64,000 bases of DNA from Fimbriimonadaceae bacterium (GTDB lineage Bacteria > Armatimonadota > Fimbriimonadia > Fimbriimonadales > Fimbriimonadaceae), in contig JALHNM010000005.1 in NCBI GenBank assembly GCA_022843485.1, positions 178,496 to 242,495 of the forward strand, given 5' to 3'. A program made the translations under genes and the position numbers. Below the pieces are notes generated by a model. The model was not told the DNA's origin. It did not search any database and saw only the letters and a program-made list of their open reading frames with translations. Below, piece by piece: positions 52,619 to 62,883 of the stretch (its first letter is position 1; each line of letters starts with the position of its first letter).

Positions 52619-54445
52619 ATGAGCTTTGTCCAGCGGACGCATTGGTGTGGCGAGATCCGGCGGGGGCACGTCGGCGAGGAAGTGACCTTGAACGGGTGGG
52701 TGCACCGCATCCGCGACCTGGGGGGTCTGTTCTTCGTCGACCTACGCGACCGGACGGGCCTCGTGCAGCTCATGCTGGCCCCAGAGGTCAAGGGCCAGAT
52801 GGACCTGCGCAGTGAGACCGTGCTCAGCGTGACCGGCATCGTCGAGCCCCGCGCCTCGGCGAACGTCAACGCCAAGCTCCCGACCGGCGAGGTCGAGGTC
52901 AAGGCGACGGGTCTGACCGTGCTCAACGATTGCGGCGTCCTGCCCTTCCCCGTCAGCGACGAGGACCAGATGCTCCGGGTGAACGAGGAGCTGCGGGTCA
53001 AGCACCGCTACCTCGACCTGCGGCGCCCGTCCATGTACAAGCGGCTCGCTCTCCGGGCGGCGGCGGTGGGCAAGCTGCGGCGCTACTTGGACGAGCGGGG
53101 GTTCGTGGAGGTCGAGACGCCGATCTTCACTAAGAGCACGCCGGAGGGCGCACGGGACTACCTCGTGCCCTACCGACTGGAGCCCGGCCACTTCTACGCC
53201 CTCCCCCAGAGCCCGCAGCAGTACAAACAGCTCCTCATGGTGGCAGGGGTGGAGCGCTACTACCAGATCGCCAAGTGCTTCCGCGACGAGGCGCAGCGGG
53301 CCGACCGCCAGCCCGAGTTCACTCAGCTCGACCTCGAGATGTCGTTCGTGACGCAGGAGGACGTGCTGAGCCTGGTCGAGGGCATGACGCTGAGCGTGGT
53401 GAACGAGCTGATCGAGGAGTTCTCGCTCGAGAAGGATCCGGTGGCGCCGTTCACGCGGCTGTCTTACGACGAGTCGATGCGGCTCTACGGGAACGACAAG
53501 CCGGACCTGCGGTTCGGGCTGCCGCTGTTCGACGTGACGGAGGCGGTGGCAGGGTCCGGGTTCGGGGTGTTCCGATCGGCGGTCGAGGCGGGCGGCAAGG
53601 TGCGGGGCGTGCGCTATCCGGGCGGCGGGTCGCTGAGCCGGAAGGAGGTCGGCGAGGTCGAGGAGTTCTGCAAGGGCTTCGGGGCGAAGGGGATGGCGTG
53701 GGTCTCGGTCGGGACGGAGGCGGTCGAAGGGGCGGTGGACCTCGGCGACGGGCGGTTCCTGCGCGGCTCCGCGGCCAAGGCGCTCTCGCCGGACGAGGCG
53801 AAGGCGATCCTAGCGGCGGCAGCGGCCGAGCCCGGCGACCTGGTGTGCCTCGTCGCGGACTCGTGGGCAGTGACGTGCGACGTGCTCAGCCGACTCCGGC
53901 TCCACGTCGGCGACCGGTGCGGGCTGCGCGACCGGCGGAAGCTCCACTTCGCGTTCGTGCTCGACTTCCCTCTCGTCGATTGGAACGAGGAAGAGCAGCG
54001 CTGGGACCCGACGCACCACCCCTTCACCTCTCCGAAGTTCGAAGACCTGGTCTACCTCGACACCGACCCGGGCCGGATCCGGGCGGACTGCTACGACGTG
54101 GTCTGCAACGGGGTCGAATGGGCGAGCGGGTCGATCCGGATCCACCGTCCGGACGTGCAGGCCCGGATGTTCCAGCTCATCGGGGTCGGCGAGGAGGAGC
54201 AGAGGTCGCGCTTCGGGCACATCCTCGACGCCTTCAGCTTCGGTGCGCCGCCGCACGGGGGGATCGCGCCGGGCATCGACCGGATGATCATGTTCCTGAC
54301 GGACGACGAGAACATCCGAGAGGTCATCGCCTTCCCGAAGCTGGGCGGGGGTTTCGACCCGATGATGGAGGCGCCGAGCGACATCGACGCCCGGCAGTGG
54401 GACGAGATGGGACTCATGGTGCGCCCCGCCCCGGTCAAGGCCTGA
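52619..54445 (+). CDS. aspS: Aspartate-tRNA ligase
   Basis: 608 residues, typical for the bacterial class II enzyme. The N-terminal OB-fold anticodon domain has VTLNGWVHRIRDLGGLFFVD. Class II motif 2 lies in YQIAKCFRDEAQRADRQPEF (with TQLDLEMSF), and the GAD insertion domain covers about residues 290-410. Motif 3 is GGIAPGIDRMIMF. QSPQQYKQLLMV binds aspartate. Whether it also charges tRNA-Asn cannot be decided here. Single gene ending at a strong hairpin shared with the convergent PEP-CTERM gene. Confidence 0.97.
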   Translation: MSFVQRTHWCGEIRRGHVGEEVTLNGWVHRIRDLGGLFFVDLRDRTGLVQLMLAPEVKGQMDLRSETVLSVTGIVEPRASANVNAKLPTGEVEVKATGLTVLNDCGVLPFPVSDEDQMLRVNEELRVKHRYLDLRRPSMYKRLALRAAAVGKLRRYLDERGFVEVETPIFTKSTPEGARDYLVPYRLEPGHFYALPQSPQQYKQLLMVAGVERYYQIAKCFRDEAQRADRQPEFTQLDLEMSFVTQEDVLSLVEGMTLSVVNELIEEFSLEKDPVAPFTRLSYDESMRLYGNDKPDLRFGLPLFDVTEAVAGSGFGVFRSAVEAGGKVRGVRYPGGGSLSRKEVGEVEEFCKGFGAKGMAWVSVGTEAVEGAVDLGDGRFLRGSAAKALSPDEAKAILAAAAAEPGDLVCLVADSWAVTCDVLSRLRLHVGDRCGLRDRRKLHFAFVLDFPLVDWNEEEQRWDPTHHPFTSPKFEDLVYLDTDPGRIRADCYDVVCNGVEWASGSIRIHRPDVQARMFQLIGVGEEEQRSRFGHILDAFSFGAPPHGGIAPGIDRMIMFLTDDENIREVIAFPKLGGGFDPMMEAPSDIDARQWDEMGLMVRPAPVKA

Positions 54446-54451
54446 CGCCCC

Positions 54452-54478
54452 GGCCCCCGGAGCCGCGCTCCGGGGGCC
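54452..54478. terminator. Bidirectional hairpin terminator between aspS and a PEP-CTERM gene
   Basis: Perfect 12-bp arms GGCCCCCGGAGC and GCTCCGGGGGCC, 3-nt loop, placed 7 bp after the aspS stop and 12 bp from the convergent stop. Confidence 0.75.
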
Positions 54479-54489
54479 AAGGCTGGGCC

Positions 54490-55320
54490 TTAGCGGCGGC
54501 GCCGGCGAAGGACGCCCGCGACCAGACCGATCCCGAGCGCGACCACGGACGCGGGCTCGGGGACAGCCTCGAGCTCTTGGCGCAGGAACCCGACGAACAC
54601 CCCGTCGCCGGGCGGGACGACGCTCCCCCACTGGAACGCACCCGTCCACGCCCCCGGGCCGAACGGGGAGCCCGAGTTGTCGAGGCCATCCGCGAACTCG
54701 TCCGTCAGTCGGTCGCGCAGACCGAACGCAGACTGCATCTGGTACGCCGCGAGACCCCGGTTCGAGGCGGTGGCGGTCAGCTTGCTCCCGCTCACGTGAT
54801 CGACGGTCATGACGTTGCTGTCCGTGCCGGAGACCTCCGCAGTCGAGTCGCCGGGGGTGCCGAGGAAGTCCATCCCCATGTAGCCGAAGACCTGGATCGG
54901 CAGTGAGGTGCCGGTCAGGTTCTGGAACCCGAAGGCGATGGTGAGCTCGGCGCGGCCGGGGGCGATCTCGAACAGTTCGTACTGGAGGGTGGCCTTGATG
55001 GCCGGTTCGCTGAACCCAGCGACGGTCTCGGTGTACTCAAGGGTCGCGGTGTTGCCGCTGACCGTGCTCGACGTCAGGTTGCTAAGGGCGTACTCGCGGG
55101 AGTCGTCGCCTGCCCGGAACCAGAACCAGGTCTGGCTCGTGCTGGCGAGGCCGCCTGTCTCGAACGTCCCGAGCCCGGCGTCTGAGCCCAGCCGCCCGCC
55201 CGAGAGGCCGTTGATGCTGTAGCGAGAGTCGAAGTCGACGAGTTCCAAGTCGGCCGCCAGGGCCCACGAAGAGAGGGCGCAGCCAAGCATGGCCACGCAG
55301 GTGCGCAAGGGGTGTCTCAT
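54490..55320 (-). CDS. PEP-CTERM sorting-domain protein (copy 1)
   Basis: 276 residues from ATG 55320. N-terminal signal peptide (TCVAMLGCALSSWALAAD). A beta-rich extracellular part with TWFWFRAGDDSREYALSN follows. The C-terminus is VPEPASVVALGIGLVAGVLR plus an Arg tail: the PEP motif, a transmembrane helix and a basic stop, the signal for exosortase. No enzyme motif. The adjacent gene encodes a paralog with the same layout. Probably a surface-glycan or matrix-associated protein. Confidence 0.85.
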   Translation of the reverse strand: MRHPLRTCVAMLGCALSSWALAADLELVDFDSRYSINGLSGGRLGSDAGLGTFETGGLASTSQTWFWFRAGDDSREYALSNLTSSTVSGNTATLEYTETVAGFSEPAIKATLQYELFEIAPGRAELTIAFGFQNLTGTSLPIQVFGYMGMDFLGTPGDSTAEVSGTDSNVMTVDHVSGSKLTATASNRGLAAYQMQSAFGLRDRLTDEFADGLDNSGSPFGPGAWTGAFQWGSVVPPGDGVFVGFLRQELEAVPEPASVVALGIGLVAGVLRRRRR

Positions 55321-55406
55321 GGTTGTCTTCCTCACCGAAAGGCCTCGTCCACCAGCGTGGCGAGTCCCTGTAGTTTACACGAGGGAGACCCGTCTACCGC
55401 GTCGGA

Positions 55407-56258
55407 TTACCGGTGTCGGCGGCGACGGAAGGCGGCCAGGAGACCGAGCCCGAGGGCAGTGAGGGTGGCGGGCTCGGGCACGACGTCCAGCCTCTGGACA
55501 ACGGAGCCCCGGAAGGACTCGCCCGGCTGGAGCGTGACCGTCCACTGGAAGACCCCCGCAACGTCGCCGTCGAGGAACGGGTCACCCCCTAGGGCGTAGT
55601 CGTTCGTGAACGCGTCGGACATGTCCATCTTCAGGATGCCGGCCGAATCGATCACGGAGCCAGTGAGGCCCGCCGTCGACGCCGTCGCGCTCCAGACCGC
55701 ACCCTCGGGGTCGGTGACCATGTGGGTCTGGGCGTTGGCCCCGACGTACCGCGCCGAGTCGTCGAACTGCGTGTCCAACATGTCGATGTCGTTGAAGTTG
55801 AACAGATCGATCGTCAGCGAACCCTGGCCCCGGTGGGTGAGCGTGAACGCGGTTTCGACGAGGGACCGTCCCGGGGAGATGTGGGTAAGCGAATAGTCGA
55901 CGGTGAACCGCAGGGGCCGCCCCCCTTGTCCCGTCACGAGCTCGTCGTGGGTGAGAGACGCGGTCGTGTCGCCGACCCAGCCCGCGGTCTGAGCCGAGAA
56001 GGCGTACTCGCGCGGGTCGTACTCGGTCCGGTACCAGAACCAGGTCTGGAGTTCGTTGCGCTGGCGGAGGCTATAGGTCGCGCCTTGGCCGGCGTAGGGG
56101 AACTCGCGGTGGCCGATGAGCTCGCGGTGCTCGAAGGTGGACGCATCGTCGCCGACGCGGTCGGCGAGGACGAAACTTCCGATCTGGGCCGCTCCAGGGA
56201 GGACCGCGATGGTGCCGGCGACAAAGGCCGAGGCCCGGAGGAACGTGGAACGGCGCAT
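55407..56258 (-). CDS. PEP-CTERM sorting-domain protein (copy 2)
   Basis: 283 residues. Signal peptide near residues 8-25 (ASAFVAGTIAVLPGAAQ). Beta-rich body with TWFWYRTEYDPREYAFSAQT, aligned with the neighbour's TWFWFRAGDDSREYALS. C-terminal signal VPEPATLTALGLGLLAAFRR. A tandem paralog of the gene at 54.5 kb with an 86-bp gap, transcribed the same way. The 268-bp gap upstream to nrdR contains a short CGTGGGA-AGG-TCCCACG hairpin and no gene. Confidence 0.85.
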   Translation of the reverse strand: MRRSTFLRASAFVAGTIAVLPGAAQIGSFVLADRVGDDASTFEHRELIGHREFPYAGQGATYSLRQRNELQTWFWYRTEYDPREYAFSAQTAGWVGDTTASLTHDELVTGQGGRPLRFTVDYSLTHISPGRSLVETAFTLTHRGQGSLTIDLFNFNDIDMLDTQFDDSARYVGANAQTHMVTDPEGAVWSATASTAGLTGSVIDSAGILKMDMSDAFTNDYALGGDPFLDGDVAGVFQWTVTLQPGESFRGSVVQRLDVVPEPATLTALGLGLLAAFRRRRHR

Positions 56259-56526
56259 AACTCTTTCCTGATACGCGAAGGCTCGTGGGAAGGTCCCACG
56301 GTTATCGATGATTATCGAGCGGGATTGCGGGAACGAGAGGCTACGCCCAGGGATTTTCCCCAGGCATCAGGCTAGGCGGGGGAAAGGCGTCCGGACAACG
56401 ACGCCCGAAAATCCTGCGCCCTTCCCAGGGAATGCGCCGTCCCTACCCTTGCGCCCCTACATCTTGGGGTGCAATGACCCGAAGGCCCCAGCGCGCGAGC
56501 GGCGGCGCCCCGAGTCCGAGACGACG

Positions 56527-57039
56527 ATGCGCTGCCCTTACTGTGGTCACGACGACCAACGCGTCCTCGACTCGCGCCCTGCGCGAGACGGCGAGGCCGT
56601 GCGTCGGCGCCGCGAGTGTACGGGCTGCGGTCGGCGGTTCACGACGTTCGAGGAGCCGGAACGCCCCCGGCTCTTCGTCGTCAAGCGGGGCGGGTCGCGG
56701 GAGGAGTTCGACCGCGAGAAGCTCATGCACAGCCTTGTCGTCGCCTGTCGTCGCCGGCCCGTGAGCGTGCCGGAGATGAGACAGGCCGCGGAGCGAGTCG
56801 AGAGACACCTTTTCGACCTCTGTGTCCCGGAGGTGCCGAGCCGTACGGTCGGTGACCGGGTCATGAGGGAGCTGTTTGCGATCGATCCGGTCGCTTTCGT
56901 CAGGTTCGCCAGTGTGTACCAGGACTTTTCGAGCCTGGACGAGTTCACTTCGCTGGTCGAGCGCGTGAGGGCGGCCCAAGTCCACGGGACTTCGGTCGAT
57001 CGCGTCCTCGACCCGCACAACCGCCTGCTCCTGGGTTAA
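56527..57039 (+). CDS. nrdR: Transcriptional repressor NrdR
   Basis: 170 residues from ATG 56527. NrdR represses ribonucleotide reductase genes when dATP is bound. The N-terminal zinc ribbon has MRCPYCGHDDQRVLDSRPAR and CTGCGRRFTTFE. The ATP-cone domain covers about residues 48-135 (VKRGGSREEFDREKLMHSLV; FVRFASVYQDFSSLDEF). The tail is longer than the minimal form. It lies 77 bp upstream of nrdJ, with a NrdR-box-like site between, so it likely controls that gene. Confidence 0.96.
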   Translation: MRCPYCGHDDQRVLDSRPARDGEAVRRRRECTGCGRRFTTFEEPERPRLFVVKRGGSREEFDREKLMHSLVVACRRRPVSVPEMRQAAERVERHLFDLCVPEVPSRTVGDRVMRELFAIDPVAFVRFASVYQDFSSLDEFTSLVERVRAAQVHGTSVDRVLDPHNRLLLG

Positions 57040-57068
57040 GACCGCCGCGCGCGGGAACCCGGCAGTGG

Positions 57069-57084
57069 ACACGATACGTAGACA
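57069..57084 (+). promoter_or_regulatory. NrdR-box-like operator before nrdJ
   Basis: ACACGATACGTAGACA agrees with the NrdR consensus at about 10 of 16 positions, including the ACAC start and the central ATA...T. One copy seen; NrdR boxes often occur in pairs, so confidence is limited. Confidence 0.4.
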
Positions 57085-57116
57085 AAGAGTAACCTAGGAT
57101 AAGGACGTCAGCAGTC

Positions 57117-60100
57117 ATGAAAGTCAGTCGATACTTCACAAGGCCCGGGCACGATCGATACGCCGGCCTCAACTTCGAGCCCCGGACGAGCGAGATCCGG
57201 AACCCGGACGGCTCGGTGGTGTTCCGCATGGAGGAGGTCATGGTGCCCTCGCACTGGTCGCAGGTGGCCACCGACATCCTCGCTCAAAAGTACTTCCGAA
57301 AGGCGGGGGTGCCTGGCACGGACCACGAGACCGACTCGAGGCAGGTGTTCCACCGCCTGGCCGGCTGCTGGCGAAGCTGGGGGGAGCGGCACGGCTACTT
57401 CGACACGATCGAGGACGCCGACGCGTTCTACGACGAACTGTGCCACATGCTGGCGCGGCAGATCGCGGCGCCCAACAGCCCGCAGTGGTTCAATACCGGG
57501 CTGCACTTCGCCTACGGCATCGAAGGGGTGCCCCAGGGCCACTACTACGTCGACCCTAAGTCGCACAGACTTGAACGGAGCGTCAACGCCTATGAGCGGC
57601 CGCAGCCCCATGCCTGCTTCATCCTGAGCGTGAAGGACGATCTCGTGAACGAGGGCGGGATCATGGACCTCTGGACCCGGGAGGCGCGGATCTTCAAGTA
57701 CGGCTCCGGGGTCGGCACGAACTTCTCGCGCATCCGGGCCGAGAACGAGCGGCTCTCCGGCGGCGGCAAGTCGAGCGGGCTCATGAGCTTCCTCCGGGTG
57801 GGTGACCGCTCCGCAGGGGCGATCAAGAGCGGGGGTACGACTCGGCGGGCGGCGAAGATGGTCTGCCTGGACGTCGACCACCCGGATATCGAGCAGTTCG
57901 TCCGCTGGAAGGTGGTCGAAGAACAGAAGGTCGCCGCCCTCGTAACCGGGTCGCTCCTCAACGAGCGCCACCTGAACGCGGTGATTCGATCGTGCCGGAC
58001 CCCCGAAGGCGGTGTCGAGACCAACCCCCGCGCGAACGCGCCCCTCCATCACGCCATCGCCGAGGCGAAAGCGGCGGGCGTGAGCCCGAACTACATCCAG
58101 CGGGCCCTCCAGCTCGCCGGCCAAGGGTTCACGAGCCTCCAGTTCCCGGTCTTCGACACCGGCTACGAGAGCGAGGCTTACGTTACGGTCTCAGGTCAGA
58201 ACTCGAACAATTCGGTGCGCGTGACGAACGAGTTCCTCGAAGCGGTCGAGAAGGACGCGGACTGGGCGCTCAAGTCCCGCACGACCGGCCAGACCCTCAA
58301 GACAGTCCGGGCGAAGGAGCTCTGGGAGGACATCTGCTACTCGGCTTGGGCCTCGGCCGACCCTGGCACGCAGTACGACACGACGATCAACGACTGGCAC
58401 ACCTGCCCAGGGAGCGGCCGGATCAACGCGAGCAACCCGTGCTCGGAGTACATGTTCCTGGACGACACTGCGTGCAACTTGGCCTCCATCAACTTGGTCA
58501 CGCTCTACGACTCCGAGACCGGCGAGTTCGACGTCGAGGGGTACCGCCACGCCATCCGCTTGTGGACGATCGTGCTCGAGGTCAGCGTGCTCATGGCGCA
58601 GTTCCCGAGCCAAGAGATCGCCCAGCTGAGCCACGACTACCGAACGCTCGGCCTCGGCTACGCGAACCTGGGGGCCCTGCTCATGCAGATGGCCATCCCG
58701 TACGACAGCGAGCAGGGGTTCGCGATCGCCGGGGCGCTCACCGCGATCCTAGGCGGCGAGAGCTATGCGACGAGCGCGGAGATGGCGAGGGCCCTCGGGC
58801 CGTTCCCCGGGTACTCCCGGAACCGGGAGCCGATGCTTCGCGTGATCCGGAACCACCGGCGGGCCGCCTACAACGCGCCAACGGAAGAGTACGAATCGCT
58901 AGGCGTTAAACCTGTAGGGATCGATCCCAGCCACTGCCCCCCTCGGCTCCTCTCCGCCGCGCGCCGGGCATGGGACGACGCCCTCGAGATGGGGGAACTC
59001 CACGGCTACCGGAACGCCCAAGTCACGGTGCTCGCACCGACCGGGACGATCGGCCTCGTCATGGACTGCGACACCACCGGCATCGAGCCCGACTTCGCGT
59101 TGGTGAAGTTCAAGAAACTCGCCGGCGGAGGCTACTTCAAGATCGTCAACCAGTCGGTGCCCCCGGCCCTCCGCCGACTCGGGTACACCGAGTCCCAGAT
59201 CGACGACGTCGTTAAGTACAGTGTCGGCCATCAAACGTTAAAAGGATCGCCGGGCATCGACCACGTGTCGCTCCGGCAGCGGGGCTTCACGGACGAGGCC
59301 CTCGAACGCCTCGAGGCGGCGCTCGAAGGGGCGTTCGAACTCAAGTTCGTGTTCAACAAGTGGACTCTCGGCGAGGAGTTCTGTAAGGGGACGCTCGGGT
59401 TCACCGACGCCCAACTCGACGACTGGTCGTTCGACCTCCTCTCCGCGCTCGGCTTCACGAAGGATCAGGTTGAGGCCGCCAACGACTACGTCTGCGGCAC
59501 GATGACGATCGAGGGCGCCCCCCACCTACGGCCGGAGCACTACCCGGTGTTCGACTGCGCCAACAAGTGCGGCAAGCGGGGTCAGCGGTTCATCGCCGCC
59601 ACCGGGCACATCCGCATGATGGCCGCCGCCCAGCCGTTCCTTTCGGGGGCGATCAGCAAGACGATCAACCTGCCCGCGCACGCCACCATCGAGGACATCG
59701 GCGAAGCCTACATGGCGTCGTGGAAGCTCGGCCTCAAGGCCAACGCGCTCTACCGGGACGGCAGCAAGCTCAGCCAGCCGCTCAACTCGAGTACGGACGA
59801 CGCGGCCGCCGCGATCCTGGAGGCCAGCCTTGAGTCGGCGGTGGGCGACAGGCCGGAGGCCAGCTTCGGCGAACTGGCCGCCTCCCTGCGCGACGAGACG
59901 GCGCCCTCGGCCAACGAAGCCGTCAGCCAAGCCGCCGCGAAACTCGTCTACCGCTACATCGCCCGACGGCGGCTCATGCCGTCCCGGCGGCGGGGCTACA
60001 CGCAAAAGGCGAGGGTCGGAGGCCACAAGGTGTACATTCGAACCGGCGAGTACGACGACGGGGCCCTCGGCGAGATCTTCATCGACATGCACCGGGAAGG

Positions 60101-60680
60101 GGCGGCGTTCCGGTCGCTCATGAACTGCTTCGCGATCGCCGTCTCGCTCGGTCTGCAGTACGGGGTGCCGCTGGAGGAGTTCGTCGAGGCCTTCGTGTTC
60201 ACTCGGTTCGAACCGAACGGGCCCGTCCAGGGCCACGATAACATCAAGATGGCCACCTCGGTCATCGACTATATCTTCCGGGAGCTGGCGATGAACTACC
60301 TCGGCCGGAACGACCTCGTCCAGGTCTCGCCCGAGGACGTGCGCCACGACACGGTCGGCGATCCCACCCAACCGGGACTCGACTTCGAGGAGGAGGACGA
60401 GGCGCCCGCCCCCGCCGGACAGTGGCCGGACGGGTGGAAGCCCCCGGTCAAGAACTCGGCCACGCTCGACGGTGAACCCGCTCCAACCTCCGGGGCCGTC
60501 GCCGTGGCCGCCCGGCGGACCGTCGCCACGACCATGGCCACGCTCACGGAAAAGATCCGGGAGGCCCGGATCAAGGGCTACGAGGGCGACCCCTGTCCTG
60601 AGTGCGGCGCGTTCACGCTCGTGCGCAACGGGGTCTGCCTCAAGTGCCAAAGTTGCGGGGCGACCAGCGGCTGCTCCTGA
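57117..60680 (+). CDS. nrdJ: Class II (B12-dependent) ribonucleotide reductase
   Basis: 1187 residues. It reduces ribonucleoside di- or triphosphates using a 5'-deoxyadenosyl radical from coenzyme B12, so it works with or without oxygen. Family segments are [80 protein letters not shown] and [20 protein letters not shown]. Cys in the NPCSE stretch and the C-terminal CPECG and CxxC regions match the redox cysteines and zinc ribbon. No intein or insertion is obvious. Regulated by NrdR from the gene upstream; its cofactor is supplied by the adenosyltransferase at 15.76 kb. Confidence 0.97.
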   Translation: MKVSRYFTRPGHDRYAGLNFEPRTSEIRNPDGSVVFRMEEVMVPSHWSQVATDILAQKYFRKAGVPGTDHETDSRQVFHRLAGCWRSWGERHGYFDTIEDADAFYDELCHMLARQIAAPNSPQWFNTGLHFAYGIEGVPQGHYYVDPKSHRLERSVNAYERPQPHACFILSVKDDLVNEGGIMDLWTREARIFKYGSGVGTNFSRIRAENERLSGGGKSSGLMSFLRVGDRSAGAIKSGGTTRRAAKMVCLDVDHPDIEQFVRWKVVEEQKVAALVTGSLLNERHLNAVIRSCRTPEGGVETNPRANAPLHHAIAEAKAAGVSPNYIQRALQLAGQGFTSLQFPVFDTGYESEAYVTVSGQNSNNSVRVTNEFLEAVEKDADWALKSRTTGQTLKTVRAKELWEDICYSAWASADPGTQYDTTINDWHTCPGSGRINASNPCSEYMFLDDTACNLASINLVTLYDSETGEFDVEGYRHAIRLWTIVLEVSVLMAQFPSQEIAQLSHDYRTLGLGYANLGALLMQMAIPYDSEQGFAIAGALTAILGGESYATSAEMARALGPFPGYSRNREPMLRVIRNHRRAAYNAPTEEYESLGVKPVGIDPSHCPPRLLSAARRAWDDALEMGELHGYRNAQVTVLAPTGTIGLVMDCDTTGIEPDFALVKFKKLAGGGYFKIVNQSVPPALRRLGYTESQIDDVVKYSVGHQTLKGSPGIDHVSLRQRGFTDEALERLEAALEGAFELKFVFNKWTLGEEFCKGTLGFTDAQLDDWSFDLLSALGFTKDQVEAANDYVCGTMTIEGAPHLRPEHYPVFDCANKCGKRGQRFIAATGHIRMMAAAQPFLSGAISKTINLPAHATIEDIGEAYMASWKLGLKANALYRDGSKLSQPLNSSTDDAAAAILEASLESAVGDRPEASFGELAASLRDETAPSANEAVSQAAAKLVYRYIARRRLMPSRRRGYTQKARVGGHKVYIRTGEYDDGALGEIFIDMHREGAAFRSLMNCFAIAVSLGLQYGVPLEEFVEAFVFTRFEPNGPVQGHDNIKMATSVIDYIFRELAMNYLGRNDLVQVSPEDVRHDTVGDPTQPGLDFEEEDEAPAPAGQWPDGWKPPVKNSATLDGEPAPTSGAVAVAARRTVATTMATLTEKIREARIKGYEGDPCPECGAFTLVRNGVCLKCQSCGATSGCS

Positions 60681-60701
60681 CCTCCCCTCCAAAGTTCGAT
60701 C

Positions 60702-60729
60702 GCGAGCCCGGCCCAGGAGCCGGGCTCGC
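60702..60729 (+). terminator. Terminator after nrdJ
   Basis: Perfect 11-bp arms GCGAGCCCGGC and GCCGGGCTCGC with a 6-nt loop, 22 bp after the stop. Confidence 0.65.
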
Positions 60730-60787
60730 CTGCCGGTTCGCCGAGTGCCCGGTTCGGACCGAACACCGGAAACGGGTGGATCGGACG

Positions 60788-60816
60788 TGGACTTCGGGGG
60801 AATGATTGTGTTATAA
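60788..60816 (+). promoter_or_regulatory. Promoter of the first subtilase gene
   Basis: TGGACT (60788-60793), 17-bp spacer, TTATAA (60811-60816), 79 bp before the ATG. Confidence 0.5.
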
Positions 60817-60894
60817 AGGGCTCTGCGCCTCAGTGTCGAGCCGTCAGCTTGCCCGATGGGGTTGGCAAGGCCGGCCAAGGCGCGAGAGACACTT

Positions 60895-62601
60895 ATGCTT
60901 CGCACCCAACTTTCCGTCCTAGCCCTGCTTGCCGTCGCCGGTGTCGCCACCGCCCAGACCGGTGCCGTCAGCTCGATCAAGTTCGTCGAGATCCCCGGCC
61001 AAATGGAGTTCACCGGCCGCCTGATCGTGAAGCCGGCCACCTACGAGACCCTCCGCCGCCTCGGCTACAACGACATCGCCATCGAGGCCAAGCGCCGCGC
61101 GGCCGAAGTCGGCGTCGCCGCGATGACCGTCAGCTACATCCCCGTCCTCGACTACTACGTCCTCCAGATCCCGGCGGGCTACAACGAGACCACCCTGGGC
61201 CGCGAGCTCCAGAAGAGCGGCAACTATGAGATCGTCGAGCCGGACTACCGGGTCTTCCCGCAGTTCACTCCGAACGACCCCTCGCTCGGCCAGCAGTGGA
61301 GCGTCACCAACAACCAGGCCACGAACGCTTGGGACATCTTCCGTGGGAACGCGGGCGTGACCATCGCCATCACCGACACCGGCGTCCACAAGACCCACGA
61401 GGACTTCAACATCCCGACCAGCCGCTTCGTGAACGGCTTCAACGCCCTCACGAACCAGACAGAGGCCGCGGGCGGCTTCGTCGGCGACACGAACGGCCAC
61501 GGCACCCACTGCGCCGGCATCGCCGCCGCCACGGGCGACAACGGCCGCGGCGTCACGGGCGTCAACATCGAGGGCACGAAGATCATGTCGGTCAAGATCG
61601 ACAACGGCGGCGGCACCTCGTACTCCGTGCTCACCAACGGCGCCCTCTGGGCTGCCCAGAACGGGGCCCGGATCGTGAGCACGAGCTACTCGGGTGTCCA
61701 AAGCACGATCATCCGCGACACCGGCACCACGATCCGGAACACCTACAACGCGCTCTGGTTCTACGCCGCCGGTAACGACGGAGGAACGTACGGCGCCGCG
61801 AACGACTGGGCCAACGTCACCATCGTCGGCTCGATCAGCTCGAACAACTCGCTCAGCGGCTTCTCCGCCCGCGGCGAGTTCATCGACGTGATGGCGCCGG
61901 GCGACAACATCTTCTCGACCATCTGGACGAGCAACTCGAACAACGCCAGCTACGCGTTCCTCACCGGGACGTCGATGGCCTGCCCCTACGCCGCGGGCGT
62001 GGCCGGTGCCATCCTCGGCATGAACCCGAACCTGGCCGCGGGCCGCGTCGAGGACATCCTCGAGCGCACCTCGATCAGCTTCAACGCTCCGGCGACCGTT
62101 GGCTGGGGCCGCGTCAACTTCTGGAACGCCATGGGCCGCGTCGCGAACAGCTTCACGCTGTTCCGGGGCACCGCCCAGGGCGGCGCACTCGCCGACCTCT
62201 ACCGGGTCGACGGCGGCGCGCTCCGCGTCGGTAAGGGCATCACGGTCAACGCCGGCGAGGCCCCCGTCCAGGTCGTCACCGAGCACAACGTCGCGACCTT
62301 CGCCAACTACAGCGAGATCAACGTCATGAACACCGCCCGGGTCAACACCAGCGGCGCCATCCGACGGCGGGTCCAGCTGTTCAACTTCGCGACGAACCAG
62401 TACGACACCCTCGGCGAGACCGGCATCGGCACCAGCTACGGCGTCCAGGACGTCAGCGCCACCACCAACCCGACCAACTACATCAGCGGCGGCATCGTCC
62501 GCGTGCGCACCCAGGTGTTCACGACCGGCCCCGTCAGCCTCAACAACTGGATCGCGGACTTCGACCAGATCAACGTCCGCACCCTCAAGGCCACCCAGTA
62601 A
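60895..62601 (+). CDS. Secreted subtilisin-like protease (S8) with shared C-terminal domain
   Basis: 568 residues from ATG 60895. Signal peptide (MLRTQLSVLALLAVAGVATA), an inhibitor-type propeptide of about 85 residues (EFTGRLIVKPATYETLRRLG), then the S8 domain: Asp161 in AITDTGVHKTH, His202 in NGHGTHCAGIAAA and Ser360 in GTSMACPYAAGVAG. The catalytic domain ends near residue 415. The last 150 residues are beta-rich (RVQLFNFATNQYDTL), matching the C-terminal domain of the sugar dehydrogenase at 5-6.7 kb. A near-identical second protease gene follows. Confidence 0.94.
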   Translation: MLRTQLSVLALLAVAGVATAQTGAVSSIKFVEIPGQMEFTGRLIVKPATYETLRRLGYNDIAIEAKRRAAEVGVAAMTVSYIPVLDYYVLQIPAGYNETTLGRELQKSGNYEIVEPDYRVFPQFTPNDPSLGQQWSVTNNQATNAWDIFRGNAGVTIAITDTGVHKTHEDFNIPTSRFVNGFNALTNQTEAAGGFVGDTNGHGTHCAGIAAATGDNGRGVTGVNIEGTKIMSVKIDNGGGTSYSVLTNGALWAAQNGARIVSTSYSGVQSTIIRDTGTTIRNTYNALWFYAAGNDGGTYGAANDWANVTIVGSISSNNSLSGFSARGEFIDVMAPGDNIFSTIWTSNSNNASYAFLTGTSMACPYAAGVAGAILGMNPNLAAGRVEDILERTSISFNAPATVGWGRVNFWNAMGRVANSFTLFRGTAQGGALADLYRVDGGALRVGKGITVNAGEAPVQVVTEHNVATFANYSEINVMNTARVNTSGAIRRRVQLFNFATNQYDTLGETGIGTSYGVQDVSATTNPTNYISGGIVRVRTQVFTTGPVSLNNWIADFDQINVRTLKATQ

Positions 62602-62618
62602 CGGACACTAGGTTGCCT

Positions 62619-62648
62619 GGTCCCCGCCCCATACTTGGGGCGGGGACC
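62619..62648 (+). terminator. Terminator after the first subtilase gene
   Basis: Perfect 12-bp arms GGTCCCCGCCCC and GGGGCGGGGACC, 6-nt loop, 17 bp after the stop. It is the strongest stem in this part of the window. Confidence 0.75.
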
Positions 62649-62822
62649 GAAGCCCCCTCCAAGCCCTGGCCCTCGCACTATTGCCGGTTTTTATGGGGAG
62701 GCCGAACGTTAAGGGTACCAGTATATGTGCAAGTTTTCCAGAGATCACCTTCACTTCCCTGGCCCAGAGGCACGAAACATGCCGTTTTGACAGCAATTAC
62801 GGGCATTTCTCGATCCCGTTCG

Positions 62823-62861
62823 TGATATGATAGGACTCACGGCTCCGGACTCCGGAGCCGT
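62823..62861 (+). promoter_or_regulatory. Extended -10 promoter and 5'UTR hairpin of the second subtilase gene
   Basis: TGA-TATGAT (62823-62831) fits an extended -10; no good -35 is seen at the standard spacing. Just downstream, ACGGCTCCGGA and TCCGGAGCCGT (62839-62849, 62851-62861) form an 11-bp inverted repeat, in the leader of the mRNA or over the start site. Confidence 0.45.
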
Positions 62862-62883
62862 CTAGTCTGCCAGGAGTACACCG

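Noticed and set aside
62787..62831. TTGACA (62787) paired with TATGAT (62826) as a standard promoter
   Set aside because: The spacing is 33 bp, about twice the usual; an extended -10 alone is more plausible.
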